From NCBI GenBank assembly GCA_964030785.1, contig OZ034967.1:67481413-67545412 (forward strand): DNA of 64,000 bases. The letters are read 5' to 3'. The position numbers and the translations under genes are program-made. The notes beneath the pieces are model-generated. The model had not been told where the DNA came from. It ran no database searches and was given only the letters and a program-made list of their open reading frames with translations. This stretch comes from Siderastrea siderea. Taxonomy: Eukaryota; Cnidaria; Anthozoa; Scleractinia; Rhizangiidae. The stretch's first letter is position 1. Each line of letters starts with the position of its first letter. Below are positions 45,432 through 56,105 of this stretch, piece by piece.

Positions 45432-46574
45432 ATGAGCAGCTTGTCACCCGCGGCCATAAAAGAAGTACGAATCATTGGATACGAGAGATTTCGTTCCTCT
45501 TGAAGACTATGAAGAATTGTCCGTGGGGAACACCAAAGAAGCATGTGAAAAGTTCTATAACGCCCCGCCTGGATCGTACGATATCCTCGCGTCAGATAGA
45601 GGCCCTTCATGCACGAAACTCGAGCAGATTAAAGGTCGCAAAGTGTACTTCATCCGATTTCTTCCACCTAATGAGAATGCCGAACGCATCTTTCGTCCCC
45701 AAGAAGTTTGAAAGATTTGAGCAGCCTCCAGACCGCGCGAGATCAGCCCCAGTTTCGCCATCCAAGCGTGCAAGTGGAAATATAGTGTACCCAAATACAG
45801 TCTATCCAAAATCAGTATCAATCGCCCACCTCTTAAGAGCTGGAAAGTTGGTAAAACCGCCCAAGACTACTGCATTACAGCTGGAACTTTTCGATGTTGA
45901 GAAGTGTAAATGGATGAACGGTGCTACGCTGGATTTCATGATTGAAGACGAACCATTCTCGAGCGGGCATTCAGGGATGCTTTTAAAGCCACCTGAAACG
46001 ACCATCTCCATTTGGGCGACTGGGTTGTTAAGAAATACACGCCGACGTCGATTACAACAATCAAGGAAGACTGAAATTGACCGTGGAAGATCACACTCGC
46101 AAACAGGTCCAGATGCATGCAGTAGCCAGGAACATAACTCAGAGATTTTCATCTAAAGTACCTGCAGAATTCGGGGATTCCTTCCAGTATGGAAAGGTAT
46201 TTTACTCGGTTTTGGATGACATTCCAGTAACAGTGGAAGAGCTTGTACCTGGCGAATTCCGAAAATATGTCAACAACAACGGGGCTTGCTTAACTTCACC
46301 AGTGGAAGCGTGTGACGAAGTCTTTGCCAAAGCACGATGTCTCGTACATTATAGCTATGTCTTTATAAAGCGGAAGATGATGCTGGTTGATCTTCAAGGA
46401 GCCATGTTTCAATTGTATGATCCTGAAATTGCAACCACTGAATAAACAACGGAAAACGCGGATGAATACTATTTTTGTGCAGGAAACCTATCCCAAGTTA
46501 TCACCGATGAGTTTAGAAAGCAGCATCAATGTAATAGGTATTGTGATATGATGGGTATTGAAGATGAATACTAA
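45432..46574 (+). pseudogene. Intronless alpha-kinase (MHCK/EF2K, vwkA-like) pseudogene
   Basis: From the ATG at 45432 (MSSLSPAAIKEVRIIGYER) the frame shifts near 45488 to FVPLEDYEELSVGNTKEAC, near 45690 to SFVPKKFERFEQPPDRARSA, near 46010 to DWVVKKYTPTSITTIKED and near 46065 to VEDHTRKQVQMHAVARN. The last segment continues through PVTVEELVPGEFRKYVNNNG and MLVDLQGAMFQLYDPEIATT to an in-frame TAA (46443-46445), then on through FCAGNLSQVITDEF and HQCNRYCDMMG to 46574. VVKKY (nucleotide lysine), DLQG, DPEIAT and the terminal zinc-binding H..C...C are alpha-kinase hallmarks. At least four frameshifts and one stop show it is dead. The whole domain sits in 1.14 kb without introns, consistent with a retrocopy or an intronless parent. 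Confidence 0.85.
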
Positions 46575-47258
46575 AAAATCGTGAGGATTCTATGCCGTGC
46601 TTCCCTTGAAGTTTGTGCTAAAATACAAACATCTATTTTGATATTTCGTCTCGTTGCCGTGAAGATCTGTGTTTAACGCCAAAACACTGTTGTTGTTTGC
46701 ATTAGTGCATGAAATCTTTGTTTCTCGACAATCTGATTACGAAACATTCAACAAGTGGTGCTATGTCTTAAAATGCATGATTTTGTGTTTACTTTACAAT
46801 TTTTGTTTCAGTTTTGATTTTAAGGAAATGTGTGGCCAGCACATCATGTACTCAGGAGAGGGTGGGGGGGAGGTGGGGAATCATTGGGGTTAGGCTGGAG
46901 TTGCTGAAATGATTTGAGTTGCTGAAATCTAAAATGACGATGGTTGGAATTATTGCAGCACCTTTTAGGGTACCGAGCCGAAAAAAAAAATGACAGAATG
47001 TCTCATGTTGTTTAAAACTTACTTTTTAGAGTGTTTTTTGAAAATTTCTGATGAGCACCCCCCATCATTTTTATGTGGGTCATTATAATTTGGAACAATA
47101 CAGGGGATGAGTCAGCCTATTTACAAGCCAATTAATCAATTTAAGTTAATGCCTCAACCAGGACACACATGGGCAATGTGTCACATGCTATCTGGGAAAT
47201 CCCCTGATGATGATCAAAGGTCATAGGTCATCCCATGTTCATGGCAAAACATGGCATG

Positions 47259-47318
<60 letters not shown>

Positions 47319-48720
47319 CATACACTGACCAATAGCACACATCCTTTCACATGTGGACAGCACTGTAAAATAACTGGTTTGATTGTTTCATTCATACTTT
47401 TGGGCTCAAAGCCTCAATTTTTTTCGAGCATTGTTTACAGCTATTTCCCTCCCATCCACTCTTCTCCAAATGAACTGTTGGGTTAAGCATATGACACATT
47501 GAACCTCCTACTTTGGTCAGCAAAGCCTTACCTTCACTTGTATTTGTTACTAGGCTGTATTTAAGTGACTAAGTTCAGCATTAATTCTTTGCACATCTAA
47601 AAACGTTGTTATGTACAAGTCTTACAGATTCTTCTATTATGACTTTGTGGACTGGCTCAGAGTTACCATTAGTCAGCTCTATGCTGTTATCTACTGTATA
47701 AAGCACCTACATTTTTGGACATTCATTGTTTAAAATTTAAACTACTCTGAACTGTGCAGAGCACCTGCATTACTGGACATTTATTGTTTAAATTTTAACC
47801 GCTATAAACTGTGTAGAGCAGAGCCGCTGCACTGCTGTGAACTGCATAAAGCACCAGCATTGTTTGAAATTTAAATAGTTTAACGAAAGTTGTTAATAAA
47901 AGTTATCGGTTTGGCATGAAGTGCCCCCATACAGGTCACTCTTTGCCCCCATTGACTTGTTTCTTGTTACCATAGAAACAAATTAACAACTGATAGGTAA
48001 AGGACCTCTCTTCTTGGGGATTATGATCCCTAGAACCATTTTATACCTCTAATTCATAGACCAAATGCATGAATGGCAGGCATTTAATTAATCTTTTATA
48101 TTCATGCTAATCAGCCTTGCCAGCCTCGTTCGCTTATGTATAGGATTTTGTGTACTCAAAAATGGGCCTAGTAAGGCTGATTAGCATGAATATAAAGAAA
48201 TAACTAAACAGCAGCCATTTACACATTGGGACTATTCTCACAGGAGCAATGCTGAAAAAGAAGGAGAAAGTTAGCTTGTCAGAGGTTTGCAAAGAATTTC
48301 TTACAAATAGGGTTTGGTGCCCAAGAAATGTGGGCTACCTATTTTCATTTAAAATTAAACTGGTCCTTAACCTTTTAAGCCCCAGCAGTGATTGACATGA
48401 AATTAAAACTAATTTTGTCACTACTGGATCAAAACTACAACTCAAGAAAACAAAGGAAAATGTTAATAGCTATTAACCAAATATAAAACACATGTATGTA
48501 GATGGTTGGAAAAAATAATCCTTACCAATACCATTAACAAGAAATAAGTAGGGAGTGGGAAGGAATATCTGCATTTTGATTATTTATTAGGGGCTAAAGG
48601 AATGTGCAATGATCCTTTCAGAAATTGCAAACAATACTCAGGTTGGCCTTATGGATGATAAACATTTTGCCCAAGTTCACCTGTCAGGAAATAAACATTC
48701 AACAAGAACTCAGCTGTTCT
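46575..48720. other. No gene seen; minor repeats
   Basis: This stretch holds a TTA microsatellite (separate entry), three imperfect copies of a 60-65-bp unit with GAGCACCTGCAT and TTTATTGTTTAAA at about 47698-47880, and a small hairpin at 48095-48196 with 24-bp arms (TATTCATGCTAATCAGCCTT and its complement). ORFs here are not supported. Confidence 0.5.
47256..47317. repeat. (TTA)n microsatellite
   Basis: About 20 uninterrupted TTA units. They produce the poly-leucine stretch in the overlapping ORF 47235-47486, which is not a gene. Confidence 0.98.
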
Positions 48721-48760
48721 GGTTGTATTAAAAATACATATGTTGATTTTATCCAATATC

Positions 48761-49856
48761 CTAAGGAGATGTAATATTCCTCTTAAGAAACCGAAATGCT
48801 TCTATAGCATTCTTTGATTCCACTCTCTCTGGATTTGAAAGGAGTTGCAAACATTCCCTCTTCACCCTTGGGTCAATAAAATCCAACACATTTTCATCCA
48901 TGACACCAGATACATCAGCAACCTCTCTTAATTCATCCTTGCTCAATGGGATCCCCATATTGGTGCCCTCATATTGCTCCGGGAAAGAAAACCCCAGCTG
49001 GAATTTCTAGTTTATCTTGCCCTCGAATTCTATGAGAATACCAGTAGTTGACAAATATGTCACACTCCTGCTGGACAATTGGTATGAAGACATAAGCAAG
49101 CAGTTGTCTGTCAAGTGCCACATGTGGGTCATATTCTCTTCCTCTTAAAAGTGCTGTCAGTTGTTCTTTAAAAAACTTCTCTAATCTTTTGTGTAGTTCA
49201 CACCACCATCGCTCTATTTTGTTGCTTGTCGAGGGATCGGAAATAATGGAATCAATGGGATCATCCATAATCCCATGCCGGTTTAAAAGGAATACGTGAA
49301 TTGTGGCCATTTTCCCAGTTTCTGTTCCTCTATCAACTCGCAGATGTCTTGGCAGCATCTCTGATTCGAATAAATATCGAAGGTACATCTTGCCTAAGAC
49401 TAAAGGGTTCGAATTTGAGTAGCATACAAACAAAAAGAGGATTTTGCGAGAAAATGTGTCAATACAGCCGTACACACCCAGTGGAAATGTGGAGTTTTGA
49501 TAACCACATTGTTTGTTGTGACCATCCAATGAAAACAACCACAACGGTTCTTCAGACGTGAAGTGACCCTTTTTCTTTTTCTTTTTTTGTTGAAGGTTTC
49601 TGGCCTCGAGCCCTTCGGGATCCAATTCAGCCATCACGTTGGAAACAAGATGGCGTGGTACCTGCACGTTATGCTCTGTTCTCAGCTTCTGATTCATTGC
49701 TCTGTAGCCTAAAATTTTTCCAGGCCCCTCCAACTCTTTCTGGACAGCATCTGACACAGCTTCAACTGGGGTATCATAATTTATATAATATATAGATTTA
49801 GCCATGCCTAAAAGCGGAGCCTCCAAGGAATAAACTGGTGCTCTTTTCTCAAACAT
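48761..49856 (-). pseudogene. Integrase-core (DDE) transposon protein, Ginger-like
   Basis: The main frame (49856 to 48969) encodes about 295 residues. An N-terminal helical part reads ILGYRAMNQKLRTEHNVQVP, then KKKKKK. An rve-type catalytic core follows with LFSLDGHNKQ (first Asp), a YGCIDTFSRKILFL strand, LRVDRGTETGKMATI (second Asp) and TSNKIERWWCELHKRLEKF (Glu). The D,D,E triad is present. A one-base indel near 48985 (the GGGGTTTTC run) shifts the C-terminal 80 residues, which continue in another frame as FSFPEQYEG and then MGIPLSKDELREVADVSGVM, ending at 48761. If the shift is real the gene is broken; otherwise it is a sequencing error in an intact protein. A possible acceptor (GTTTCAG) precedes the ATG. 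Confidence 0.7.
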
Positions 49857-50373
49857 AGTCCTGAAACTTTTCGCTCTGAAATATATTTCGCGGCTTTCTT
49901 TGGCTCGTTCCCTTTCGAAAGGTGTTTCTCAAAAAGCCCGAAAGTGTTCCGAATTGTCCTCCAAGATTTTGAGGATCTGTTCTGTAAAACCAAGCTCGAA
50001 AGGTCATTCTAGAGGCTGAGCAAAGCTTAATTTTTTTTTCGGGTATCAAACTGAACACATATTTTACTCAGGAGCAGTCTTGCTTGATTTTTTAAAGGTC
50101 AAATAAACCAAAATTTCGACATTTTTTCTTTCAATCCAATTTACTTGTCATGTGTTGATTTGATATCAAATAAACATATTCTGAAGTTTCAAGTCAATTG
50201 GACTTAGGATCACAGAGATAACGGCACGTGAAAAGTGCTACTTTTTGGCCTTCATAATCGTAGAGTGGTCGGGAAAGTTGTCGGTAAATTGTCGGAAATA
50301 ACACTAGTGACGTCACTGTTGGCGAGCTGGAAAATTGCGGGGATTCGAAGTGTGAGGACTTGAGCGGAAAATC
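49857..50373. other. Divergent intergenic interval
   Basis: This lies between the integrase frame (minus) and the THAP-like exon (plus). Overlapping minus ORFs at 49808-50058 could hold an upstream exon of the integrase gene, but I see no motif. Confidence 0.35.
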
Positions 50374-50528
50374 ATGGTGTTTTGTGCTGCTATGAGAGTA
50401 AAGCAAGTAATTTTAAGTTTCCAGAAGATCCAGAACTGCCTCAAGAATGGCTCAAAGAATGAAAGGAGGATCGTTTCAACCCACAAAACACTGATTCACG
50501 TGACTGTGCAGACCAGTTTACACCACAG
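50374..50528 (+). pseudogene. Degenerate THAP first exon
   Basis: The ATG at 50374 opens MVFCAAMR, then the frame slips by one. The continuing frame reads NFKFPEDPELPQEWLKE, a stop TGA where Trp is expected, then KEDRFNPQNTDSRDCADQFT and PQ before a consensus donor (CAG/GTAACC). FKFP, EWL, RFNP and C-A-D-x-F are THAP landmarks, but the zinc-binding His after Asp is a Gln. The frameshift, stop and lost ligand make it non-functional. It points away from the integrase gene 517 bases to the left. Confidence 0.6.
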
Positions 50529-51120
50529 GTAACCAAAGCGATTCGATCGAAAATAATCGGCAGTTTTCCATGGAAAATACCTAAAAATCCAAATAAAGTT
50601 TGAAGAACCTTACCTGTTATGTGTTTGCTGTGTTTTTGCCGGTTTTCCGAGCTTGTGGAGGTTGTTTTAAGCGGTAAGTTACAGCGGTATAAACCATCCA
50701 TGTCTGCCCAAGAACGGAGCAACTTCACACGGGAATTCCAATTGCGTGTTCAGCATTTGCACAACGTAGAAATTTAGAGGTAAGAATTTTGCATTTTGTT
50801 CAATATAACTATGACTAGCTTTTATCTTCTGATGGTTGTTAGCTCTTTGAGAATTATAAGACATAGCAGTTACTAAGCATTAACAATAACCTCGGGTTCT
50901 TGGCGCATAAATTAGGCTTCAATAATTATAAACAAACGTAAATTTCGAGCTCTGAATGTAATATTATTCACACACTAAAATATTTCAGTTTTATCGTTTT
51001 GATACAGCGGCTGCAGGCCCTTCTTAAGCTTCTCACAAGCCAACACTCAAGACAACCAACAACATAAACCCAGATTTAATAAACTGGCCTAGTTTCTAAG
51101 TGTTGTGGCTTTTCACTGGC
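50529..51120. other. No gene seen
   Basis: This is the intron side of the THAP-like exon and the left flank of the 12.1-kb element. ORFs at 50441-50728 and 50679-50864 are unsupported. Confidence 0.4.
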
Positions 51121-51479
51121 AAGCAGGTCCCAGGGGGGGTACTCCGGATTTCAAGTGACGGGGATAATCGAAGGATTTTTTTTTGGGGGGGGGGGTTGAA
51201 ATTTTCCATTCCGGGATGTTTTTGGGTAGGAAAATTTGGCTATACAATAGTCCGCAAAGTGTCCCGGGTGTATTTCACTGGAAAAGTTGAAATTTTACAT
51301 ACTATGTAAATAACATGTAAATAACATGTAAAAGGGTAAAAAGATACTGTAAAAAGTAAATTTACATGATTTTTGGACTTTTACATGTTCTCAAAAGATA
51401 CTGTAAATATCATGTAAATTTCGGCATTGAAACATGTAAATATAAAGAAAGATACTGTAAATGTTGTAAGGCAAAAGAA

Positions 51480-52650
51480 CACAGATCATGTAAATAACAT
51501 GTAAATTTATAAGAGGGAGCCTGCCGAGATCCTGTAAAGACCATGTAAATTGAAAAAGGGTGGCTGCCAAGATCCTGTAAATGACATTGTAAATACCATG
51601 TAAATTGAAAAAAGGGGGCTGTCGAGACCCTGTAAATACCACGTAAATTAAAAAAGGGGGGCTGTGGAGATCCTGTAAATAACATTGTAAATACCACGTA
51701 AATTGAAAAAAGGGAGCTGTCGAGATCCTGTAAATACCACGTAAATTGAAAAAGGGGGGCTGTCGAGATCCTGTAAATATCATGTAAATCGAAAAAGGGG
51801 GGCTGTCGAGATCCTGTAAATACCGTGTAAACTAATAAAGGGAGGCTGCCCAGATCCTGTAAATACCACGTAAATTGGAAAAGGGGGGCTGTCGATATCC
51901 TGTAAATACCATGTAAATTGAAAAAGGGGGGCTGTTGAAATCCTGTAAATATCATGTAAATCGAAAAAGGGGGGCTATTGATATCCTGTAAATATCATGT
52001 AAATCGAAAAAGGGGGGCTGTCGATATCCTGTAAATATCATGTAAATTGAAAAAGAGGGGCTCTCGAGATCCTGTAAATGTCATGTAAATCGAAAAAGGG
52101 GGGCTGTCAAGACCCTGTAAATATCATGTAAATTGAAAAAGGGGGGCTATTGATATCCTGTAAATATCATGTAAATCGAAAAAGGGGGGCTGTTGATATC
52201 CTGTAAATATCATGTAAATTAAAAAAGAGGGGCTCTTGAGATCCTGTAAATATCATGTAAATCGAAAAAGGGGGGCTGTCGAGATCCTGTAAATACCGCG
52301 TAAACTAATAAAGGGAGGCTGCCCAGATCCTGTAAATACCACGTAAATTGAAAAAGGGGGGCTGTCGATATCCTGTAAATATCATGTAAATCGAAAAAGG
52401 GGGGCTGTCGATATCCTGTAAATATCATGTAAATTGAAAAAGAGGGGCTCTCGAGATCCTGTAAATGTCATGTAAATCGAAAAAGGGGGGCTGTCAAGAC
52501 CCTGTAAATATCATGTAAATTGAAAAAGAGGGGCTGTCGAGATCCTGTAAATACCACGTAAATTAAAAAAGGGGGCTGTCAAGATCCTGCAAATACGACG
52601 TAAATTGAAATTAAAAGGGAGGGCTGTCAAGATCCTGTAAATACCTTATA
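51480..52650. repeat. 43-bp minisatellite, about 26 copies
   Basis: The unit reads GATCCTGTAAATACCACGTA then AATTGAAAAAGGGGGGCTGTCGA. The period is 43 bases (for example GATATCC at 51973 and 52016). Variant units recur in the same order in two places: the GTAAACTAATAAAGG variant followed by GCTGCCCAGATCC at about 51828 and 52300. So blocks of units were duplicated. Because 43 is not a multiple of three, long open frames on the minus strand arise by chance; they are not genes. Confidence 0.95.
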
Positions 52651-53733
52651 GTCCTCAGCAAATAAAAATGTGTAATAAAAATACATAAAAACTTTATTGT
52701 TTCATTCTGCCCAATTCAATAAAAATTATAATTTGAACTACGTGCTTTCAAAATATTTTCACATCAATATAATAGGTTTGTTAAATGTATAAATATCCTT
52801 TTGTTTCGATTCAAATGGTAATAATTGTTGTTTTTGACCAATTAAGTTATTTTAAAAGATACTACACATTTGTATTAATCATTCTTACAATTTGTTATAT
52901 ACACCCAATTGAAAAAACGTTGTCAGGTGAAAAGCATAAATCAGTGATGATGCAACCCAATGGTCCTCCAAGAATTATGACTGGTTTGAGAAGCCATATC
53001 AAAAACTCGAAAGAGTGTTTCATCAGGTATCCAAACACCTCGAAGTCGGTCAAAAAAACTCGGCTGCGCCTCGTTTTTTCAACCCACTTCTCGGGGTTTG
53101 GATATCCTGATGAAACACTCTTTCTTGTGTTTGATATATTACTTCAAAATGGTACCTTGCTATGAGTATTAGTAATTAATTCTTGCACTTATTGCTCGAA
53201 TGCTGAGCTGAATCCATCTCAAAGTGTCAAGATACATGTATTTGACTCTGGTATATTTCTAAGATTTGTTATGTAGATGCCGACATCATATTCTACAGCA
53301 TCAACTTTCACAAAACAAAGGAAAAATTCATTGAACTAGATTTGATCGAATTGTTGTCTTGTATTATATTTTCCTGGTTAAGTGGACCAGTGCTTACAAC
53401 TTTGGGCTCCCAGACACAGCATTCGTTTTAGTATTTGCAACTTTAGAATTTGGTACTCAGTACATTGTGGAGTGGTATTCCGTGATGGTTTATGCACACC
53501 CAAAGTAGTACACCCATCGGAGAAGAATCAGTCTCATCAACAGAAAATGTATGTGTTCATTGTGTGAGGTCGACTTATGAATGCTGTTAAATTGTATCTT
53601 ATTTGAACCCTGGTTTTTATAACCAAGAAAATATGTTACGTGTAAGCAAAGTTCAATTGCACATGACAAATTAGTACCGGTAGGTAAATCAATAGTTACG
53701 AGGTTATCATATGTGATAAGTTCTTCATTGTTT
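52651..53733. other. Interior of the 12.1-kb element; one hairpin, no gene
   Basis: This is AT-rich sequence. A foldback hairpin at 52994-53140 has a separate entry. ORFs 52785-53165 and 53490-53756 are unsupported. Confidence 0.4.
52994..53140. repeat. Foldback hairpin, family H copy 2
   Basis: The arms ATATCAAAAACTCGAAAGAG...GGTATCCAAACACC and GGGGTTTGGATATCCTG...GTTTGATATATTAC are inverted around a CTCGGCTGCGCCTCG loop. The architecture matches 14262-14407. Confidence 0.8.
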
Positions 53734-53922
53734 TTACATTTTACTACATTTCTCAAACAGAACCTGTCCTAGGGAACTCAGTAGGTCTTGTTTAGGTGTC
53801 CCTGGCATGCAAGGAATGCAGTGATCCTTGCACAATGGTTTCAGTCTTTTTAATGTGACAGAGGAAACCTGTCTCTCTTTTGAAAAGTGGAGGGCAATCA
53901 TAATTTCTTGGTCTCTTTGAAC
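53734..53922 (-). CDS. Last exon of a gene fragment with a SAP-like motif
   Basis: After a strong acceptor (TTTCTCTTCCAG) the exon reads VQRDQEIMIALHFSKERQ, then VSSVTLKRLKPLCKDHCIPC, MPGTPKQDLLSSLGQVLFEK and a stop at 53734. The LK.LC..H.I...GT.K.DLL pattern resembles a SAP DNA-binding motif. It joins in phase 0 to the exon at 54470-54544 across a 547-base intron. No catalytic domain accompanies it. It may be the 3' end of the element's own gene or of a captured host gene. Confidence 0.5.
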   Translation of the reverse strand, partial: VQRDQEIMIALHFSKERQVSSVTLKRLKPLCKDHCIPCMPGTPKQDLLSSLGQVLFEKCSKM

Positions 53923-53940
53923 CTGGAAGAGAAATGTGAT

Positions 53941-54925
53941 CAACAGTAACCATAAGCACAGACACTAGACTAATTAATAAATATAGTACCCGCTTAATAC
54001 AGACACCCTGTCAAAACCTGCATTTTCTTGTACCCTGAATTCACTACATGGTTATTAATTAGTACACACCAAACTGAATTACATTCAAGATATTCAGCAC
54101 ATTCGCATATTTATTTAGGAATGACTTTCACTAATAATAGATAGATTTTATAAATGGGATCAAAATTTCAATTTTGCTTAGCCTATTGTAATATTCCAAT
54201 GATATCCTGAATCCAGTACCATAATTTCAAATAACTGTTGATTGGTTTATTACTAGTGTCAGGCAAATGGTCACATGCTGAGTATTTTGACTGTGATGAA
54301 TTGTCTGCAGAGAAATGGTGTTGTGACATACATCCAACACACTAAAAGGCTGGCATTGAGCTTTTAAGGCAATGGTTAAAACTTTTTTTCATGTAATCCT
54401 AAAACTAATTTTCAGAAAACTTACTGTTACATATATTAACGAGTAACAAATTAATACATGAATACTTACAAGCCCTGTTTGCAACAACTTCAGGGAATCA
54501 GCTTTTATGGCATCCAGCCTTTCCTTTTTATAATCAGAAATCACCTAAAAGGTAAATTGAAGGATTCCCCTTGAATGAAATGTTTACATGCATGTACATG
54601 AAAAGAGCTGATAGACTATTTTACTCTTTGAGCCAAAGCAATGATAAGAAAGTATCTTCACTAAAACTTGTCAAAAAGGCAAGTGGTACTAAACTATGAA
54701 ATGATAACGACCATCACAGTTAATGATATCAACTTATGCAGCTGATAAAACAACAACCTGAAAAAAACTTCAGGCGAGAAATTTTCTTCAGGTTGTTTTG
54801 TTATCAGCTGCTTAAGTTGATATTTTTTGTGGAATAAGGGTCCTCTGTGCATTTTAAAGCAAATCGGCCTTATATTGATCATTTTTCAAACACAGCATTC
54901 ATGTCACAGAGATGCGGCTAACATA
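53941..54925. repeat. Duplicated segment, copy D1
   Basis: This about 985-base segment is repeated almost identically at 56106-57087 (offset 2165) and in part at 55828-56105. It includes the short exon 54470-54544 and a hairpin at 54737-54822 (AACAACCTGAAAAAAACTTC / GAAATTTTCTTCAGGTTGTT). Confidence 0.95.
54470..54544 (-). CDS. Penultimate exon of the SAP-like gene fragment
   Basis: The 75-base exon, flanked by acceptor CCTTTTAG and donor CTT/GTAAGTATT, encodes VISDYKKERLDAIKADSLKL followed by LQTGL. It is phase 0 on both sides and continuous with the exon ending at 53734. A second near-identical copy lies at 56635-56709 in the duplicated segment. Upstream exons were not found. Confidence 0.5.
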
Positions 54926-54936
54926 TTATATGTCAG
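54923..54936. repeat. 14-bp direct repeat bounding the tRNA-like array (left)
   Basis: ATATTATATGTCAG here recurs exactly at 58511-58524, immediately beyond the last array unit. Fourteen bases is the size expected for a target-site duplication made by LINE-driven retroposition. Confidence 0.65.
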
Positions 54937-55011
54937 AATTATATGTAGATCATCACAGTGAAGGTGTTCCAACCTAAGCGGTTGAAAAGAAGAAACCTGA
55001 AAAAAAATTCA

Positions 55012-55084
55012 GGCTTGAACGGGAATCGAACCCATGACCTCTGCGATACCGGTGCAGCGCCCCAACCAACTGAGCTATCAAGCC
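55012..55084 (-). tRNA. tRNA-like module 1
   Basis: It folds as a cloverleaf: 7-bp acceptor (GGCTTGA/TCAAGCC), D-arm GCTC/GGGC, anticodon stem CTGCA/CGCAG, T-arm ATGGG/CCCGT with loop TTCGATT. The anticodon loop CCGGTAT gives GGT (Thr) but has C instead of U at position 33. A box TAGCTCAGTTGG and B box GGTTCGATTCC are intact. It is more likely a SINE head than a working tRNA. Confidence 0.55.
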
Positions 55085-55257
55085 AACTGGGAGCTGGTCA
55101 ATTGAGAGTTCGTATTATCCCGTGATGGAGAATAAATGAACATGAATATATGAAATTCATATATTTGAACTGCGGATAAAGATAGAATTATATGTAGGTC
55201 ATCGCAGTGAAGGTGTTGCAACCTAAGCGATTGAAAAGAAGAAACCTGAAAAATTCA

Positions 55258-55330
55258 GGCTTGAACGGGAATCGAACCCATGACCTCTGCGATACCGGTG
55301 CAGGGCCCTAACCAACTGAGCTATCAAGCC
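55258..55330 (-). tRNA. tRNA-like module 2
   Basis: Same cloverleaf as module 1, with GGGCCCTGCACC replacing GGGCGCTGCACC at the start of the anticodon arm. A and B boxes are intact. Confidence 0.5.
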
Positions 55331-55504
55331 AACTAAGAGCTGGTCAATTGAGAGTTCATATTATCCCATAGATGGAGAATAAATGAACATGAATATATGA
55401 AATTCATACATTTGAACTGCAGATAAAGATAGAATTATATGTAGATCATCGCAGTGAAGGTGTTCCAACCTAAGCGGTTGAAAAAAAAACCCTGAAAAAA
55501 TTCA

Positions 55505-55577
55505 GGCTTGAATGGGAATCGAACCCATGACCTCTGCGATACCGGTGCAGCGCCCTAACTAACTGAGCTATCAAGCC
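55505..55577 (-). tRNA. tRNA-like module 3
   Basis: Same fold. The D-loop reads AGTTAGTTA, and the T-arm end CCCATTCAAGCC weakens the last pair of the T stem. Confidence 0.5.
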
Positions 55578-55752
55578 AACTGGGAGCTGGTTAATTGAGA
55601 GTTCGTATTATCCCATAGATGGAGAATAAATGAACATGAATATATGAAATTCATATATTTGAACTGCGGATAAAGATAGAATTATATGCAGACCATCGCA
55701 GTGAAGGTGTTCAAACCTAAGCGGTTGAAAAGAAGAAACCTGAAAAAATTCA

Positions 55753-55827
55753 GGCTTGAATGGGAATCGAACCCATGACCTCTGCGATACCGGTGTAGCT
55801 CAGTTGGTTAGGGCACTGCACCGGTAT
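55753..55827. tRNA. tRNA-like module 4, head-to-head half-copies
   Basis: A minus-strand T-arm/anticodon half is fused at GATACCGGTG to a plus-strand D-arm half (TAGCTCAGTTGGTTAGGGCA). The fused product ends at ACCGGTAT, where the duplicated flank segment begins. It is not a functional tRNA. Confidence 0.6.
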
Positions 55828-56105
55828 CAACAGTAACCATAAGCACAGACACTAGACTAATTAATAAATATAGTACCCGCTTAATACAGACACCCTGTCA
55901 AAACCTGCATTTTCTTGTACACTGAATTCACTACATGGTTATTAATTAGTACACACCAACTGAATTACATTCAAGATATTCAGCACATTCGCATATTTAT
56001 TTAGGAATGACTTTCACTAATAATAGATAGATTTTATTAATGGGATCAAAATTTCAATTTTGCTTAGCCTATTGTAATATTCCAATGATATCCTGAATCC
56101 GGTAT
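55828..56105. repeat. Duplicated segment, partial copy D2
   Basis: It repeats the first about 270 bases of D1 (from CAACAGTAACCATAAG to ATATCCTGAATCC) and joins D3 at GGTATCAACAG. Both junctions carry CCGGTATC, a word taken from the tRNA-like anticodon arm. Confidence 0.9.

Noticed and set aside
47235..47486. 83-codon ORF with poly-leucine
   Set aside because: Produced by the (TTA)n microsatellite.
51391..51955. Long minus-strand ORFs (130 and 181 codons) with recurring FTWYLQDL-type peptides, and a similar one at 52219-52428
   Set aside because: They are translations of the 43-bp minisatellite in successive frames; no start context, domain or splice signal, and they vanish outside the array.
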